From positions 1,042,501 to 1,106,500 of the forward strand of contig NZ_CP141799.1 of assembly GCF_035621475.1 (NCBI RefSeq): a stretch of DNA of 64,000 nucleotides, read 5' to 3'. This DNA comes from Pseudomonas paeninsulae. Lineage in GTDB: Bacteria > Pseudomonadota > Gammaproteobacteria > Pseudomonadales > Pseudomonadaceae. Made by a program: the position numbers and the translations under genes. Each line of letters opens with the position of its first letter. Positions within the stretch are counted from its first letter, which is position 1. The notes under the pieces are model-generated. The model saw only the letters and a program-made list of their open reading frames with translations. It ran no database searches and was not told where the DNA came from. Of the stretch, positions 1 through 11,112 are shown in pieces.

Positions 1-1955
<1,955 letters not shown>

Positions 1956-2108
1956 CATATAACACCCAAACAATTTGCTGTTTGTGTGCTAGACGATCGA
2001 AGTCGACAACACGCCGAAAATTTGCAGGACCACGCACTACCCTTTATCACATACCCAATTTGGAGCCGCGTCCTTCTTGATAAAAGAAGCACGATGTTCC
2101 ACCCGAAT
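1956..2108 (+). other. 23S-5S internal transcribed spacer
   Basis: About 150 bases separate the 23S 3' end from 5S rRNA. No tRNA fold is apparent. It should be removed during rRNA maturation. Confidence 0.7.
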
Positions 2109-2228
2109 TGCTTGACGACCATAGAGCATTGGAACCACCTGATCCCATCCCGAACTCAGTAGTGAAACGATGCATCGCCGATGGTAGTGTGGGGTTTCCC
2201 CATGTGAGAGTAGGTCATCGTCAAGCTT
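2109..2228 (+). rRNA. rrf: 5S ribosomal RNA
   Basis: A 120-base segment beginning 'tgcttgacgaccatagagc' and ending 'gtcatcgtcaagctt' matches the Pseudomonas 5S pattern. The ends pair to form helix I (gcttgacga with tcgtcaagc), and the internal 'ccgaactcagtagtgaaacg' is the conserved loop B-C region. It is the last gene of the rrn operon. Confidence 0.96.
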
Positions 2229-2235
2229 GTATTCC

Positions 2236-2277
2236 AAACCCCCCATCCGTGAAAACGGGTGGGGGGTTTGTCTTTGT
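2236..2277 (+). terminator. rrn operon intrinsic terminator
   Basis: A strong GC stem, AAACCCCCCATCCGT / ACGGGTGGGGGGTTT with a GAAA-like loop, is followed by TGTCTTTG. It starts 8 bases after the 5S 3' end, as expected for a factor-independent rrn terminator. Confidence 0.85.
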
Positions 2278-2383
2278 GGGCAGAAAAGACTAATCATCGG
2301 TAACCCATCGGGCGGTACCGGAGTGAGCTGTTCTGTGCTCCACTCGTCTAGAATAGTTATTCACTTCGCACGAGCCTTTGCAA

Positions 2384-3043
2384 ATGGCCGACTCGACTGG
2401 CACTCATGACCTATCGGCGCTTCCACTGGATGAGTTGGTTGCTTGCCATGAATGCGACCTCTTGATGCACCGGCCGCAACTGGCGGATGGTGAACGGGCT
2501 GATTGCCCGCGCTGCGGCTACGAGCTTTATTCCCAGCGCAATCACGTGGTAAGACGTAGCCTGGCTCTGGTGCTTGCCGCCCTGTTGCTTTACATCCCTG
2601 CTAATTTCCTGCCGATCATGCGGCTTAACTTGCTCGGTCAGACCAGCGAGGACACGCTATGGAGTGGTGTGGTCAGCCTGTATCAAAGCGACATGCAGAG
2701 CGTAGCCATAGTGGTCTTTCTCTGCAGCATGGCGGTGCCGTTGCTCAAGCTGCTTTGCCAGTTGCTGGTGTTGCTGAGCATTGCCTGGAACATTGGCCGT
2801 GGTTATGGCTTGCTGTTCTACCGGATTTATCATCACCTGCGTGATTGGGGCATGCTCGAGGTCTACCTGATGGGCATCCTGGTGGCGATCGTCAAGTTGG
2901 CTGATATTGCCGACTTGAGCCTGGGGATCGGTTTGGTGTGTTTCGTGGGCTTGTTATTGGTCCAAGTGTGGCTGGAGGTGACTATGGCCCCGCATCAGAT
3001 TTGGCAGGCGTTATCCGGGGAAGACGCACATGAGAGCAATTGA
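2384..3043 (+). CDS. pqiA: PqiA/LetA-type inner-membrane protein (first half)
   Basis: This 219-residue membrane protein of the PqiA family is expected to work with an MCE-domain protein in lipid transport between inner and outer membranes. It has a rubredoxin-like zinc pair near the N-terminus (CHEC at about 21-24, CPRC at about 42-45), then about four hydrophobic helices including the family signature LLYIPANFLPIM. ATG at 2384 is chosen over a TTG two codons upstream; neither has a good ribosome-binding site. It overlaps the next gene by 14 bases, so translation is probably coupled. E. coli LetA and PqiA carry two such modules in one chain; here each module is its own protein. Confidence 0.85.
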   Translation: MADSTGTHDLSALPLDELVACHECDLLMHRPQLADGERADCPRCGYELYSQRNHVVRRSLALVLAALLLYIPANFLPIMRLNLLGQTSEDTLWSGVVSLYQSDMQSVAIVVFLCSMAVPLLKLLCQLLVLLSIAWNIGRGYGLLFYRIYHHLRDWGMLEVYLMGILVAIVKLADIADLSLGIGLVCFVGLLLVQVWLEVTMAPHQIWQALSGEDAHESN

Positions 3044-3653
3044 TGCGGGGCTGTTGTTGTGCCACGAATGCCATATGCTGAATAAACAGGAGCCCGATAG
3101 TCGCAAACAGTTCTGTTCGCGCTGCGGGGGCGTTATTCATGTCCGTCGTCCGGACAGTCTTGTTCGTACTTGGGCATTGCTGCTGACGGCGGCGCTGCTG
3201 TACATCCCCGCCAATCTGTTGCCGATCATGACCGTCAATTCGCTGGGCAAGGGGCAGTCCGACACTATCATGTCGGGCATCATCGAACTGGTGCATCTCG
3301 GTATGCTGCCGATTGCTGCCGTGGTGTTCATTGCCAGTATTCTGGTGCCGATATTCAAGTTGACGGGCATTGCCTTGCTGCTGTATTCGGTGCAGCGGCA
3401 CCAGCCGATGTCGGCGCGTCAGCGAATACTCGTGTACCGCTTTATCGAGTGGATTGGTCGCTGGTCGATGTTGGATATTTTTGTCATCGCGATTCTCGTA
3501 GCGGTAGTCAAGTTCGGCAGCCTGGCGAGTATCGAGCCAGGTTTCGGTTCGATTGCCTTCGCCAGTGTGGTGATTCTGACGATGCTTGCGGCTTTAACTT
3601 TCGATCCCCGTTTGATCTGGGATAACACCGACTCGGATGACAACCATGACTGA
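3030..3653 (+). CDS. pqiA: PqiA/LetA-type inner-membrane protein (second half)
   Basis: This is a second PqiA module of 207 residues, similar in layout to its upstream neighbour: zinc-ribbon cysteines CHEC (11-14) and CSRC (29-32), then four predicted membrane helices with the motif LLYIPANLLPIM. The pair together has the length and domain content of one LetA/PqiA protein of enterobacteria, so they probably form a split two-subunit equivalent. It overlaps pqiA-1 by 14 bases and the downstream MCE gene by 17 bases, indicating one operon. Paraquat induction is inherited from the family name and is not shown by the sequence. Confidence 0.85.
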   Translation: MRAIDAGLLLCHECHMLNKQEPDSRKQFCSRCGGVIHVRRPDSLVRTWALLLTAALLYIPANLLPIMTVNSLGKGQSDTIMSGIIELVHLGMLPIAAVVFIASILVPIFKLTGIALLLYSVQRHQPMSARQRILVYRFIEWIGRWSMLDIFVIAILVAVVKFGSLASIEPGFGSIAFASVVILTMLAALTFDPRLIWDNTDSDDNHD

Positions 3654-5949
3654 TCTACCGACGGCGAAAACCCGTCCTGCTTCCAACTGGTCGGCGATCT
3701 GGGTTTTGCCATTGATTGCCTTGCTGATTGGTGCCTGGTTGGGTTGGCAGGCCTACAGTCAGGCTGGGATCGAAATCCAAGTGGTTTTCCCGGGAGGGGA
3801 GGGTATTCAGGCTGGTAAGACTGAGGTCATCTACAAGGGCATGGCGATCGGCAAGGTCAAGGCGATGGCCCTGGATGACAGCGGTGAAAACCTCGGGGTT
3901 GTTGCCACTGTGGAAATGAACAAGAAAGTAGAACCGTATTTGCGCAGCAACACGCGCTTCTGGCTGGTCAAACCTAGCGTGAGTCTGGTTGGTATCACCG
4001 GGCTGGAGACCCTGGTGTCGGGTAATTACATTGCGGTCAGCCCTGGCGATGGCGAGCCGGCTCTGGAATTCGAGGCGTTGGCCGAGCCGCCCCCTTTATC
4101 GGATGACAGGCCGGGGTTACATCTGACCCTGAAAGCTGAACGCCTCGGCTCGTTGAATCGCGACAGTCCGGTGTTCTATAAACAGATTCAGGTTGGCCGG
4201 GTGAAAAGCTATGCCCTCGCCAAGGATCAGAGCACGGTCGAGGTTAAGCTCTACATAGAGCCGACTTATGCCGCTTTGGTGCGTAAACATACACGTTTCT
4301 GGAATGCCAGCGGCATCAGCATCGACGCCGGTTTGTCGGGTTTCAAGCTGCGCAGCGAGTCGCTGGCCAGCATAGTGGCGGGCGGCATTGCTTTCGCCAC
4401 GCCCGAGCATCGGAAAGATAGCCCGGCGACTGACCCGAGCATTCCATTTCGTCTGTATGAAGATTTTGAGGCAGCCCAGGCCGGCATCAGGGTGCAGGTC
4501 AAGATGACCGATTTCGAAGGTTTGCAGGCCGGGCGCACGCCGGTTATGTACAACGGCATACAGGCCGGCACCTTGAAGACGCTGAAGGTCAATGACGATT
4601 TGACCGGTGCCTTGGCCGAATTGACCCTCGATCCACGCACTGAAGACTATCTGGTTGAAGGTACCGAATTCTGGGTGGTCAAACCGTCGATTTCCCTGGC
4701 TGGCATCACTGGCCTGGAAGCACTGGTCAAAGGAAATTACATCGCCGTACGCCCCGGCGAAAAGGGTGCGGCGGCCAAACGCGATTTCGTGGCGCGGCCC
4801 AAGGCACCGCCGCTGAATCTGGATGCGCCCGGCCTGCACATGGTGCTGTTCAGCGACAGTCGTGGTTCGCTGGAAGTCGGTAGCCCGATCCTCTACAAGC
4901 AGGTCCCTGTCGGCTCGGTGCAGAGCGTTCAGCTCGCTCGCGACAATCGACGGGTGGTCTTCGGGTTGCACGTCGAGCCTGAGTACGCGCATCTGGTGAA
5001 CAGTTCAACGCGCTTCTGGAATGCCAGTGGGATTACCTTGAAAGGCGGTTTGTCCGGGGTCGAGGTCAAGAGTGAATCGCTGCAGACCCTGTTGTCTGGT
5101 GGCATCGTGTTTGAAACCCCGGATCTGCGGGCGCCTGCAGTACGCAAGCGAGTGCCACGCTTCAGCCTCCATGCCAGCCGCGAGGCGGCCATGCAGGATG
5201 GCGTGGCAATTACCATCCAAACGGAACGTGGTGATGGCCTGAGCCCAGGCACCGCGATTCGCTACCGAGGTCTGGATGTCGGCAAGGTCGACAGTATTGA
5301 GCTCAGCGATGACCTGCAGGCTGTGGTTTTGCGTGCCCGAGTGACTCTGGCGACTGAGCAGATCGCGCGAGTGGGTACGCAGTTCTGGGTGGTCAAGCCT
5401 GAGTTTAGCCTGACCCGTGTGACCAACCTGGACACCCTGGTCAGTGGCCAGTACCTGGAAGTGTTGCCGGCGCCCAAGGGCGCGGCCCGGCAGGTCGAAT
5501 TCATCGCGCTGGCCCGTCCGCCGAGTCAGGTGGTGGAGGAACTCGGTCTGCGTCTGGTACTCAGCGCTGCGCGGCGCAGTTCGCTGAAAGCCGGGGTGCC
5601 GGTGAGCTATCGGGAAGTCCCGGTGGGCAAGGTGACCGGCTATGAACTCGGACCGACGGCGGACCGGGTACTGATTCATATCCTCATCGAACCGCGTTAT
5701 GCCGATCTGGTGCGCACCGGTAGCCGTTTTTGGAATACCTCGGGCGTTGGTTTCGAGGCGGGCCTGTTCAAGGGCGTGAAGGTGCGTAGCGAATCCCTGG
5801 AAACCCTGATCGAGGGCGGCGTGGCGTTCGCGACCCCGGATCTCGAGCCCATGACTCACCAGGCCAGGCCCGGACAGACCTTTGCCCTGTTCGACGAGCC
5901 ACAGGACGAGTGGCTGGGTTGGGCGCCGAAGATCGCCTTGCCGAAATAG
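3637..5949 (+). CDS. pqiB: PqiB/LetB-like MCE-domain lipid transport protein with six MCE repeats
   Basis: This 770-residue protein has one N-terminal membrane anchor (about residues 19-38) and a periplasmic region built of six tandem MCE (MlaD-like) domains, each about 100-115 residues. The repeats alternate between a type ending 'GLETLVSGNYIAVSPG' and a type containing 'RFWNASGI'. E. coli PqiB has three MCE domains and LetB seven, so this member is intermediate. MCE proteins assemble as hexameric tunnels that shuttle phospholipid across the periplasm; the two overlapping PqiA genes upstream are the expected inner-membrane partners. ATG at 3637 is followed by another in-frame ATG at 3646, so the exact start is open. 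Confidence 0.88.
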   Translation: MTTMTDLPTAKTRPASNWSAIWVLPLIALLIGAWLGWQAYSQAGIEIQVVFPGGEGIQAGKTEVIYKGMAIGKVKAMALDDSGENLGVVATVEMNKKVEPYLRSNTRFWLVKPSVSLVGITGLETLVSGNYIAVSPGDGEPALEFEALAEPPPLSDDRPGLHLTLKAERLGSLNRDSPVFYKQIQVGRVKSYALAKDQSTVEVKLYIEPTYAALVRKHTRFWNASGISIDAGLSGFKLRSESLASIVAGGIAFATPEHRKDSPATDPSIPFRLYEDFEAAQAGIRVQVKMTDFEGLQAGRTPVMYNGIQAGTLKTLKVNDDLTGALAELTLDPRTEDYLVEGTEFWVVKPSISLAGITGLEALVKGNYIAVRPGEKGAAAKRDFVARPKAPPLNLDAPGLHMVLFSDSRGSLEVGSPILYKQVPVGSVQSVQLARDNRRVVFGLHVEPEYAHLVNSSTRFWNASGITLKGGLSGVEVKSESLQTLLSGGIVFETPDLRAPAVRKRVPRFSLHASREAAMQDGVAITIQTERGDGLSPGTAIRYRGLDVGKVDSIELSDDLQAVVLRARVTLATEQIARVGTQFWVVKPEFSLTRVTNLDTLVSGQYLEVLPAPKGAARQVEFIALARPPSQVVEELGLRLVLSAARRSSLKAGVPVSYREVPVGKVTGYELGPTADRVLIHILIEPRYADLVRTGSRFWNTSGVGFEAGLFKGVKVRSESLETLIEGGVAFATPDLEPMTHQARPGQTFALFDEPQDEWLGWAPKIALPK

Positions 5950-6006
5950 GCAAGTCGCATACAGCCAGGGCCGCATGTGCGGCCCTAGTCGTTTGTGGTT
6001 GCTGCT

Positions 6007-8838
6007 TCAGGCCGGCTCGACAGCCGGGACGGGCTGGACCTGCAGGGTGCTGGTCTCCCGACGCTGGATGTATTTCCAGTCCGCTTCGTCGATGTAGATG
6101 CCGTTCGGCCCGCTGCCGCCTTCCAGGTCGATGGCCACGTGGGCCGAGACCTGCGGCTTGACCGAGGCGAGGATCGGCACGAAACCCAGTTGCAGGCTGG
6201 TTTCGATCAGCGCCTGCTGGTTCTTCTCGTCGATGTCCGCCGCCTCATCCAGGTAGTAGGGCAGGCGGATGCGTCCAGCCTGATCACGATCCATCAGGTG
6301 CAGCAACAAGTACATGTTGGTCAGCGCCTTGATGGTCATGGTCGTGCCGTTGGAGGCAGCGCCGTCGATGTCGGTGTGGGTCACCGGTTGGCCATGCACC
6401 TTGGTGATCTCGAAGGCCAGCTCGAACAGATCTTTCAAGCCCAGCTGGTTGTGATTGGCCGCGACCAGGCGTGCCAGGTATTCCTTGGCCTCCTCGTTCT
6501 TGCTGTCCTGAGCGCTGCTCTGCTGCAGGTCGAATACCGACAGGGTCTCGCCTTGCTCGTACTGGCCGGCGCTGTGGATGATCTGATCGATGTGCTTGAG
6601 GGCGTCCTTGTTCGGCGCCAGGACGATGCGGAAGCTTTCCAGGTTGGAGACCTGGCGCTTGTTGATCTCGCGGTTGAACAGGGCCAGCTGGTGTTCCAGG
6701 TTGTCGTAATCGCTGCGGATATTGCGCAGGGTGCGGGCGATATCGGTGACGGCGGCGCGGCGAGCTTTGGTCAGTGTCAGGGCTTCGTCCTGGCGATGGG
6801 CGTAGGCGTTGACTAGCAGGTGCAGGCGGCGCTCGACGTCGTCCTCGCTGTCGAACTTGGCCACGCCTTTCAGGCGTACCTGGGCATACAGCGCCTCGAT
6901 CTGCCCGTCGACCCGCTGCAGGCCCTGCCAGGCGTCCTGATAGTCGTTGAGCAGGGGGAGCAGGTTGTCCAGCGAGTCGTCCACCGGATCGGTAAAGGGC
7001 GCGCCGAAGGGCAGATCGGCCGGCAGTAGCTGGCGACGGCGCAAGGCGTCTTCCAGGGTGCGCTGCTTGGCTTCCAGGTCGGCCAGCTGCCGGCCGACCA
7101 GTTGCAGCTTGGCGGACAGTTGCTGCACCCGTTCGGTGAAGGCATCGCTGCTGCGCTTGAGTTCGTCTTGCGCCGCTTCCAGTTGCGCCAGTTGTTCCAG
7201 CTTGCTGTCTTCTTCCACTGCCAGGGTCTGGCTGCGGCGGAAGTCTTCCAGGGCTTTCTGCGCATCCAGCACGGCCTTGTACAGATGCTCGGCCTGGGCC
7301 TTGCTCGCGGCGCGGTCGGCCGCGACGGCTTGCTGGGTCTTGAGCTGCTTGTACTCGCGGTCAAGGCGGTCTTTCTGATCACGCAGGGCGGCGCGGTCAG
7401 CCAGGGCTTGCAGGGCAGGTGGCTCGATATGACTGAGGTCGATGGACAGGCCAGGTACTTCGAAGCGCTCGCCCTTAAAGCTCTCCAGCACGGCTTCCAG
7501 AGATTTCACCCAGGTATCGCCGTGGTCCAGCTGAATGCCTTTTTCGCCTAAAGGCAGGCTGAACAGCTGGCCGTTGAACAGGCGCATCAGGCGATCGACA
7601 TCGGCCTGGCTGAATTCCTCACGCAGGCGCGAGTAGCTGTTGTTGTCGGCGTGATCGAGTTGCAGCTTGACCGTCTTGAGACGCTTTTCCAGATCGCGCA
7701 GGCGCTCCTCGAGGTCTTCACTGGAGAATTGTCGTGATTGCGCCAGAGCACCAGCCAGTTCGTCGTGGGCGTCCTTGGCGGCGAGCAGCTGCGCCTCCAG
7801 CACGTGCGCGTCGCTGACCAGGGCGAAGCGGTTTTTCAGTACGGACAGCTCGCCAAGCCAGCGCTGGATCTCGCTGATTTCACGTTCCATGCGCATCAGC
7901 TCGGCGGTGTCGCCACGTTGTTGCTGTTGCAGGCCATCCTGCTCGCCCTGGTAGTGCTCGGCCTGGATTACCAGTTCCTCACGGCGCGCGCCGGCGTAGT
8001 CCTGCCAGGTGCCGAGCAGGGAATCGAGCAGCGGTGAGAGGCGATGCAGCTTGCCGCGCAGTTGTTCGCGCTGGGCGACGCCAGCGGCCAGGGATTCGAT
8101 CAAGGGGCCGGCGCTGACCAGCGCCTGGTAGTCCTGCTCCATGCGCCGCACATCGCGGAAGGCTTCTTCGGTGGCGGCGATATAGTCGACGCTACCGGAG
8201 CGCAGGCTGTGCTCGAAGGCATCGAGGAACAGCTGCTTGAGCTTGGCCGCGGTGATTTCGCGCATATGCAACAGGTTGATAAACAGGGCGCGGAAGGTCT
8301 TCAGGCTCTGCTCGCTGGTGGAGCGCAGCGGGATCAGGGTCAGGTCCAGCGGGATCGAGGTGTGGCCGCCGACCAGCAGGCGGCGCAGCTCGTCCGGCTT
8401 GAGTTCATAGGCCTTGATTCCGTCGCGATCCAGGGCATTGAACAGCTCGCGCTGGCGCAGACAGGTGCCATTGGTCTGGTAGTGAGCCAGGTTCAGCTCG
8501 CCCTGGTAGGCGAAGAACTGGTGGCCGAAACCGCCCCCCGGCCCGCGCCCGGCCACACCGATGACATGGGGGCCGTGGGGCAGGGCGACTTCCACCAGGA
8601 TGTAGCTGGTATCGGTGGCGAAGTAGAACTTGCGCGATTGTTCCAGGCTGTACTTGCCGAAACTCATGTCCGACATGCGTGCCAGAATCGGGAACTGCAG
8701 GGCGTTGATCGAGGCGGACTTGCCTAGGTTGTTGGCGCCGTACACCGACAGCGGGTTCTCCAGCGGAAACAGGCCGAGGCTGTAGCCGGCGGTGTTCAGC
8801 AGGGCAAAGCGGCGGATGCCGTAGCGTTCCTGGCTCAT
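6007..8838 (-). CDS. mksB: MksB, SMC-like ATPase of the MksBEF condensin
   Basis: This 943-residue ATPase is the large subunit of the MukBEF-related condensin MksBEF, which compacts and helps segregate the chromosome. The N-terminal Walker A is visible as GANNLGKSASINAL at about residues 34-47. A long heptad-rich coiled-coil region fills the middle (about 230-750), and the C-terminal Walker B reads YYLDEAADID. It is shorter than MukB, as expected for Mks. Its ATG overlaps the mksE stop (ATGA), so it is the last gene of mksF-mksE-mksB. No MksG nuclease gene follows; the next gene downstream is pqiB, in convergent orientation. Confidence 0.92.
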   Translation of the reverse strand: MSQERYGIRRFALLNTAGYSLGLFPLENPLSVYGANNLGKSASINALQFPILARMSDMSFGKYSLEQSRKFYFATDTSYILVEVALPHGPHVIGVAGRGPGGGFGHQFFAYQGELNLAHYQTNGTCLRQRELFNALDRDGIKAYELKPDELRRLLVGGHTSIPLDLTLIPLRSTSEQSLKTFRALFINLLHMREITAAKLKQLFLDAFEHSLRSGSVDYIAATEEAFRDVRRMEQDYQALVSAGPLIESLAAGVAQREQLRGKLHRLSPLLDSLLGTWQDYAGARREELVIQAEHYQGEQDGLQQQQRGDTAELMRMEREISEIQRWLGELSVLKNRFALVSDAHVLEAQLLAAKDAHDELAGALAQSRQFSSEDLEERLRDLEKRLKTVKLQLDHADNNSYSRLREEFSQADVDRLMRLFNGQLFSLPLGEKGIQLDHGDTWVKSLEAVLESFKGERFEVPGLSIDLSHIEPPALQALADRAALRDQKDRLDREYKQLKTQQAVAADRAASKAQAEHLYKAVLDAQKALEDFRRSQTLAVEEDSKLEQLAQLEAAQDELKRSSDAFTERVQQLSAKLQLVGRQLADLEAKQRTLEDALRRRQLLPADLPFGAPFTDPVDDSLDNLLPLLNDYQDAWQGLQRVDGQIEALYAQVRLKGVAKFDSEDDVERRLHLLVNAYAHRQDEALTLTKARRAAVTDIARTLRNIRSDYDNLEHQLALFNREINKRQVSNLESFRIVLAPNKDALKHIDQIIHSAGQYEQGETLSVFDLQQSSAQDSKNEEAKEYLARLVAANHNQLGLKDLFELAFEITKVHGQPVTHTDIDGAASNGTTMTIKALTNMYLLLHLMDRDQAGRIRLPYYLDEAADIDEKNQQALIETSLQLGFVPILASVKPQVSAHVAIDLEGGSGPNGIYIDEADWKYIQRRETSTLQVQPVPAVEPA

Positions 8839-9530
8839 GCATCTATCTCCTGTACGGCGCGTTCGGCGGCCATGGCGCGGGCCAGGGCATCCTCTTCGCT
8901 GAGGTCTGGCTCATCTTCGGCGAGAATGATGATTGCATCCTCTGGCTCATCGTCCAGTAGCACTGGGGTCGGCAGTGGCTGCGCGCTATGCAGGGTGGCG
9001 GCCAGGTCGCGATCCTGCTGCACACTCAGGCAGACATCGAGGAAGCGGTGCATCGGTGCGAGGAAGCGGTAGACGCCGTTTTCTTCGCCGGTAAAGCCCA
9101 GCTGGTTCAGGCGGCGCATGATCTTTTCTTCCAACTCCTCGATGGTGGTAACTTCGGCCTGGAGGAACAGATCACGGTATTTTTCCAGCAGCGGCGGCAG
9201 TTCATCGCGGCCGAGGCTGCCACCGTCGAGTACTGCCAACGGGTCGCGGCCCTGATCGGCTAAATGTTCAACGAGGATGAAGGTGAACAGCGCCAGGCGC
9301 TGGGCGGTCTTGTTGACCTGGGCGCCCATCTGCTCGGGGACGAAATAGTAGAAGCCACGGCTGTCGCAGATCAGCTCATAGCCGAGCGCCTTGAACAGCG
9401 CGCGGTACTGGTCCTGCAGGTTGGACAGCTGGGCGTACAGCTCCGGGTCGCGGCGGCTGACGTGATAGCCCTTGAATAGCTCGCGGAAGATCGGTGCCAG
9501 TTGGGTCAGTTCTTTCAGGTCGATATTCAT
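8835..9530 (-). CDS. mksE: MksE, KITE subunit of MksBEF condensin
   Basis: This 231-residue protein occupies the position and has the size of MksE (MukE-like winged-helix KITE subunit). It bridges the kleisin MksF and the ATPase heads of MksB. The C-terminal part from about residue 190 is very acidic (DDEPEDAIIILAEDEPD), a usual feature of this subunit. It lies between mksF and mksB, with a 4-base ATGA overlap to mksB and a 104-base gap from mksF that contains a degenerate palindromic repeat. Confidence 0.9.
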   Translation of the reverse strand: MNIDLKELTQLAPIFRELFKGYHVSRRDPELYAQLSNLQDQYRALFKALGYELICDSRGFYYFVPEQMGAQVNKTAQRLALFTFILVEHLADQGRDPLAVLDGGSLGRDELPPLLEKYRDLFLQAEVTTIEELEEKIMRRLNQLGFTGEENGVYRFLAPMHRFLDVCLSVQQDRDLAATLHSAQPLPTPVLLDDEPEDAIIILAEDEPDLSEEDALARAMAAERAVQEIDA

Positions 9531-9539
9531 GCGGTCACT

Positions 9540-9634
9540 CGCACTGGCTCGTAGGGTTGATGGCCGCCCGGTGGAAATCCGCGAAGCGTTTTCCAGCGGA
9601 AAGTTGATGGCGCAGGATGGTGGGCAAGCAGGGG
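9540..9634. repeat. Degenerate GTAGGGTGGAAA-family palindromic repeat between mksF and mksE
   Basis: The gap holds 'gtagggttgatgg' and 'ggtggaaatccgcgaagcgttttccagcgg', resembling the GTAGGGTGGAAA...TTTCCACC intergenic repeats seen at 34106 and 37641. It is imperfect and sits inside an operon. Confidence 0.45.
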
Positions 9635-10876
9635 TTAACCATGGGTGCTGGCCATCAGGGCATAGGAGCTCAGGCTGAGCTGGTGTTCGGCGGTCAAATA
9701 GTCACGGCGCTGCAGGCGCTCGCGCTGGAAACGGGCATCGCGGGACAGGCGCGAGAACCAATACAGCAGCTCGTCGGTGGCCCCTTCGGGCTCCTGCTGC
9801 AGCAGCCAACCCATCAAGTCCGGTAACGGCAGGGCTTGTTCGCAGCGCTCGAGCATCTCCCGCGCGGTACGTGGCGCGCGGGGTGTTTCGCCCTTGCGTG
9901 TGGTACTGGCCTTGGGGAACTGCGCCGGTTTTGGTTCGAAGCGTGCCAACGCATAGACATAAGCCTCGACCTGCGACGCCGTACCGAGAAAGGTGCTCTG
10001 CGGACGACTGAACAGCGGCAGCGAGGCCTGCGGCACCGCGTCCAAGCCTTTACGCCGAATAGCCGCCAGGGCCAGGGCTGCGCCGCGGGTCACGGCGTTG
10101 TGCCGGCGGGCTTCCTCGCGCAGCGGCAGGAGCAACTCGCGGGCGCGGCGCAGGGTCAGCTGGGCGGTGGTCTGCATCTCCAGGATGCGTGCGTGGGTGC
10201 GCAGCAGCAGGTCATCGTCGACCAGCTGGCCGAGGCGCTGTTGTTCGCTGAGCAGGCGCAGCAGTACATGTTCGACCCGATAGACACCCTGCTCGAAGGC
10301 GCCGTCGGCGGCGACCAGCTGGATCATCGGTTCGACATATTCGTCCCAGGTCGCCAGCACTTCGGCGTAACGCTGACGCAGGGGGATCTGCCGGTCGCTG
10401 GTCTTGGCCCGTTCGGCCACGGCGACCAGCGCCTGTTCGTCGTTGGCCAGCTTCTTCAGCACGTCACGCACGCGCATATCCAGCAGGCGCAACTGCCGCG
10501 CCAGGTCGGCCGCGTCACGTACCTCGAAGGCATCCTTGATATAGCCGGCCAGGCGCTCCAGATGGCGCAAGTAGGCCTCGATCTCCAGGCACAGGCCCAG
10601 GCGATGTTCGCGGCGCAGGTAGGCAAGGAAGTCGTGGATCTGCGCGTTGAGCTCGAAGCGGTTGGGGCTCTTGGCCACCGGCACCAAGATATCCAGGCGG
10701 ATCCACTGGTCGAGCAGGGCGGTAATGTCCACCGGCGTGCTGTCCGGCAACTGCGCCGTGAGTTGCTTGCGCAGCTCGACCAGGCTCAGGGTGCCGCTAT
10801 CGAACCGCTCGCAGAGCGGTTCGAGCAACGTCCAGTGTTCGGCAAGGGCGCGCAATACGCGCTTGGGGTCGATCAT
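9635..10876 (-). CDS. mksF: MksF, kleisin subunit of MksBEF condensin
   Basis: This 413-residue protein matches the MksF/MukF-like kleisin of Pseudomonas: an N-terminal winged-helix part (FELNAQIHDFLAYLRREHRL near residues 75-95), a helical middle and a C-terminal head-binding region. It should link the two MksB heads and bind MksE. I chose ATG at 10876; a TTG at 10894 would add six residues, and neither has a clear Shine-Dalgarno site. First gene of the mksFEB operon; its promoter should lie in the 236-base gap shared with the divergent gene at 11113. Confidence 0.88.
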   Translation of the reverse strand: MIDPKRVLRALAEHWTLLEPLCERFDSGTLSLVELRKQLTAQLPDSTPVDITALLDQWIRLDILVPVAKSPNRFELNAQIHDFLAYLRREHRLGLCLEIEAYLRHLERLAGYIKDAFEVRDAADLARQLRLLDMRVRDVLKKLANDEQALVAVAERAKTSDRQIPLRQRYAEVLATWDEYVEPMIQLVAADGAFEQGVYRVEHVLLRLLSEQQRLGQLVDDDLLLRTHARILEMQTTAQLTLRRARELLLPLREEARRHNAVTRGAALALAAIRRKGLDAVPQASLPLFSRPQSTFLGTASQVEAYVYALARFEPKPAQFPKASTTRKGETPRAPRTAREMLERCEQALPLPDLMGWLLQQEPEGATDELLYWFSRLSRDARFQRERLQRRDYLTAEHQLSLSSYALMASTHG

Positions 10877-11112
10877 CGAAAGCCGGTCGCTCAATCTGGG
10901 AAAAACGCCGATTGTACTGCATCGGCCGACAATCGATTGAGCCCGAACCGATCGGAGGCGCTTTGCGCGTGCAGGTGACGCAATGCGGCAGTTTGCGACC
11001 GCCGCAACCGTTGTTCGGTGATCTTGACGCGCTGGGAGCCCTATTCAAGTGGTTGAATTTACTGGCATGTTTTCTGCGATAGCAGATCAAACACCACGCC
11101 GGGATCGAGCCT

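Noticed and set aside
6820..8727. Long plus-strand frames (up to 227 residues) opposite mksB
   Set aside because: They mirror the GC-rich third positions of the real minus-strand gene; composition is repetitive and no ribosome-binding site is seen.
9836..10978. 380-residue plus-strand frame opposite mksF
   Set aside because: Antisense shadow of a strongly conserved kleisin gene.
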